DNA from: Bifidobacterium choloepi
GTDB lineage: Bacteria; Actinomycetota; Actinomycetes; Actinomycetales; Bifidobacteriaceae
Direction of reading: 5' to 3'
Length of the DNA stretch: 64,000 bases
Assembly (NCBI RefSeq): GCF_010667615.1
Contig: NZ_VYSG01000001.1
Span: 1 to 64,000, forward strand
Shown here: in pieces, positions 62,156-64,000 of the stretch
Numbering within the stretch: the first letter of the stretch is position 1
How the letters are laid out: every line of letters begins with the position of its first letter
The notes under the pieces: generated by a model
Database searches by the model: none
The model's input: only the letters and a program-made list of their open reading frames with translations
What the model was told of the DNA's origin: nothing
Program-made: the position numbers and the translations under genes

Positions 62156-63301
62156 ATGAAGCAGTCGCGACGCATGCTCGTCCTGCGTGCCGTCGTCGAG
62201 GACTATATCCGGTCGCACGAGCCGGTTGGCTCGACGTCGCTGACGCGCGGGCACGATCTCGGCGTCAGCTCCGCGACGATTCGCAACGACATGGCCGTCC
62301 TGGAGGACGAGGGCTACCTGATCCAGCCGCACACGTCGGCCGGACGCATTCCGACCGAGAAGGGATACCGCTATTTCGTCGACAAGCTGGCGACCGTCGT
62401 GCCGCTGTCGCCGGCGCAGCGCCGCGGCATCCGCAATTTCCTCGAGGGCTCGGCGAGCCTCGAGGACACGCTGCAGCGCGCGGCCCGGCTGCTCGCCTCG
62501 ATCACCGGGCAGGTGGCCGTCGTCGCGTCGCCGTCCCTGACGAAATCGACGGTGCGGCACATCGAGCTGATCCCGGTGTCGATGACGACGCTGCTGACAA
62601 TCGTCATCACCGACACCGGCCGCGTGGTCCAGCAGCTCGTCAACGTGCCGATGATTCCCGACGCCGACGAGCTGCGTCGTCTTGGCAACGCCGTGGCCGC
62701 GCGTTGCGACGGCCTGACGCTGCGCCACGCCGCCGACGCGATCAGGACCATGCGCGAATGCAGGATGTCCGTGCGCGTGGACGCGCTGCTGCGCACCGTC
62801 GCCGACGGCCTGTCGTCGATGGCCGACGAGGAGCACGCGTCCGACCTCTATGTCTCCGGCGCGTCGCACCTGGCCCAGCACGCCGAACAGGGGCGCGACC
62901 TGGCGCCGCTCTTCGACGCGCTCGAGGAACAGGTCGTCCTCATGCGCCTGATGACGACGCTGAGCGAGACTGAGAATCCGCGCGGCATCGGCGTGGCGAT
63001 CGGCTCGGAAACGCAGACGCCCGGCCTGATGCACGCCTCCGTCGTGACAAGCGGCTACGGCTCGGCCGGCACCGACGGCGAGGGCGACGGCGATGCGGCG
63101 GACGAATCGTCACCAGTCGCCTTCGTCGGATCGATCGGCCCCACTCACATGGACTATGCCGCCACGATGGCCGCCGTGCGCGCCGTCGCCCGCTACCTGA
63201 CCGACTTCCTGTCGCCGGGCGCGTCGGCGGACGACGACGACCGGCAGTCCTGCACCGACGATGCCGGCACCGACGGCGACGACCCGCAACCCCGGAACTG
63301 A
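62156..63301 (+). CDS. hrcA: Heat-inducible transcription repressor HrcA
   Basis: 381 residues. The N-terminal winged helix (SRRMLVLRAVVEDYIRSHEP, VSSATIRNDMAVLEDEGYL) is typical, followed by the conserved QPHTSAGRIPTEKGYRYFVD. The inducer-like domain contains EQVVLMRLMTTLSETENPRG and GIAIGSE-like GVAIGSETQTPGLM. A Gly/Asp-rich insertion (GSAGTDGEGDGDAADESSPV) interrupts it, and the tail after ~350 is acidic (SADDDDRQSCTDDAGTDG). HrcA binds CIRCE and responds to GroEL. The CIRCE element lies just upstream. dnaJ follows after 84 bases. Confidence 0.95.
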   Translation: MKQSRRMLVLRAVVEDYIRSHEPVGSTSLTRGHDLGVSSATIRNDMAVLEDEGYLIQPHTSAGRIPTEKGYRYFVDKLATVVPLSPAQRRGIRNFLEGSASLEDTLQRAARLLASITGQVAVVASPSLTKSTVRHIELIPVSMTTLLTIVITDTGRVVQQLVNVPMIPDADELRRLGNAVAARCDGLTLRHAADAIRTMRECRMSVRVDALLRTVADGLSSMADEEHASDLYVSGASHLAQHAEQGRDLAPLFDALEEQVVLMRLMTTLSETENPRGIGVAIGSETQTPGLMHASVVTSGYGSAGTDGEGDGDAADESSPVAFVGSIGPTHMDYAATMAAVRAVARYLTDFLSPGASADDDDRQSCTDDAGTDGDDPQPRN

Positions 63302-63385
63302 ACGCCGCCGGCATCGCGACGGCGAGCGCCATCCTGACCCGGCCTCATGGCACAATGACACGAAACCAAGGAGAAAGAACGGCAA

Positions 63386-64000
63386 TTGGCTGACTACTAC
63401 GAAGTCCTGGGCGTCGAACGCTCCGCCAGCGAAGAGGACATCAAGAAGGCATACCGCAAGATGAGCCGGAAGTACCATCCGGACATCGCCGGTCCCGAAT
63501 TCGAGGAGAAGTTCAAGGAAGTCAACACGGCATACGAAGTGCTGTCCGACCCGGACAAGCGCCGCATGTACGACCAGGGCGTCGACCCGAACGCTCCCGG
63601 CGGCGGCAACCCCTTCGGCGGCGCCGGATTCGGCGACATGGGCGACATCTTCTCGTTCTTCGGCTCGGCGTTCGGGGGCGCAGCCGGCGGCCCCGGTCCG
63701 CTGCCGCGCACCCAGCCTGGCCGCGATTCGCTGGCCTCGGCGACGATCGACCTGAAGACCGCCGTCTTCGGCGGCACCGCCGACGTTACCGTCGACACGT
63801 TTGGCGTGTGCCAGACGTGCGGCGGCTCCGGCTCCGCCGACGGATCGCAGCCGACGACCTGTCCGCAGTGCCACGGTTCCGGCCATGTCCAGAAGATCGT
63901 GCGCACGATGCTGGGCCAGATGATGACGCCGGCGCCGTGCGAGACTTGCGAGGGCCACGGCACCGTCATCGACAATCCGTGCACCGAATGTCACGGTCAC
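63386..64000 (+). CDS. dnaJ: Chaperone DnaJ (5-prime part, runs off the window)
   Basis: 205 codons to the window end, starting at a TTG (63386) with AAGGAGA twelve bases upstream. The J domain reads [20 protein letters not shown] and RKYHPDIAG (HPD motif). A Gly/Phe-rich linker ([20 protein letters not shown]) follows, then zinc-binding CxxCxGxG repeats: [24 protein letters not shown] and the start of CTECHGH. It works with DnaK to help refold proteins, and being next to hrcA it belongs to the HrcA regulon. The gene is incomplete only because of the window boundary. Confidence 0.95.
   Translation, partial: MADYYEVLGVERSASEEDIKKAYRKMSRKYHPDIAGPEFEEKFKEVNTAYEVLSDPDKRRMYDQGVDPNAPGGGNPFGGAGFGDMGDIFSFFGSAFGGAAGGPGPLPRTQPGRDSLASATIDLKTAVFGGTADVTVDTFGVCQTCGGSGSADGSQPTTCPQCHGSGHVQKIVRTMLGQMMTPAPCETCEGHGTVIDNPCTECHGH

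Overview
This window is a chromosomal segment of a high-GC Gram-positive bacterium, almost certainly Bifidobacterium or a close relative in the Bifidobacteriaceae. The evidence is the very GC-rich coding, the trpC-trpB gene fusion, transaldolase and transketolase next to hrcA-dnaJ, a single-chain NADP isocitrate dehydrogenase, and the actinobacterial block pgsA-DUF881-sbp-DUF881-garA-ftsR. Starts preceded only by a -10 box (probable leaderless mRNAs) are also common. The genus is inferred from these features and not from any database search.

Region by region: 1-250 holds two identical tRNA-Ala(GGC) genes. 0.4-6 kb holds a PNPOx-like protein, CorA, a solute-binding lipoprotein and LeuS. 6-12.9 kb holds comEC/comEA facing holA, then tsaE-tsaB-rimI-tsaD. 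12.9-14.5 kb is a 158-bp duplication carrying two promoter-tRNA-Asn units, with a Fic-domain gene between them. 14.7-22.9 kb is the most accessory-looking part: a small HTH protein, a 1607-residue thioester/CnaB/VaFE cell-wall adhesin with an LANTG anchor, an overlapping small HTH-like gene, an M23-like protein and a serine-rich binding lipoprotein. 23-29 kb holds icd, a GuaB3 protein, an unknown gene, an acyl-CoA ligase and peptide deformylase.

29-35 kb is a translation and lipid block: rpsB, tsf, pyrH, frr, cdsA, rlmN. 35-38 kb holds hisF-hisI-trpE. 38-40.5 kb holds two small highly charged helical proteins and an adenine/adenosine deaminase. 40.5-42.5 kb is a GntR-ABC ATPase-permease operon with a large symmetrical operator. 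42.7-45.8 kb holds trpCB and trpA. 45.9-50.5 kb is a LacI-controlled sugar locus whose alpha-glucosidase gene is frame-shifted by a 61-bp insertion bounded by a 28-bp direct repeat, followed by a sugar-binding lipoprotein with no permease genes. 50.6-53.6 kb holds lgt, rpe, hisE, hisG. 53.6-58.3 kb is the conserved actinobacterial pgsA/DUF881/garA/ftsR cluster. 58.4-64 kb holds tal, tkt, a CIRCE element, hrcA and the 5-prime part of dnaJ.

Much of the window is housekeeping: translation, tRNA t6A modification, phospholipid synthesis, pentose-phosphate (bifid shunt) enzymes, and Trp/His synthesis. No IS element, prophage, CRISPR array or rRNA was seen. No intergenic stretch exceeds 300 bases. 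The most unusual signals are the reversible-looking glucosidase disruption, the large adhesin with a sharp composition change inside it, the Fic gene between duplicated tRNA units, the large GntR operator, and several very long perfect hairpins between convergent genes.
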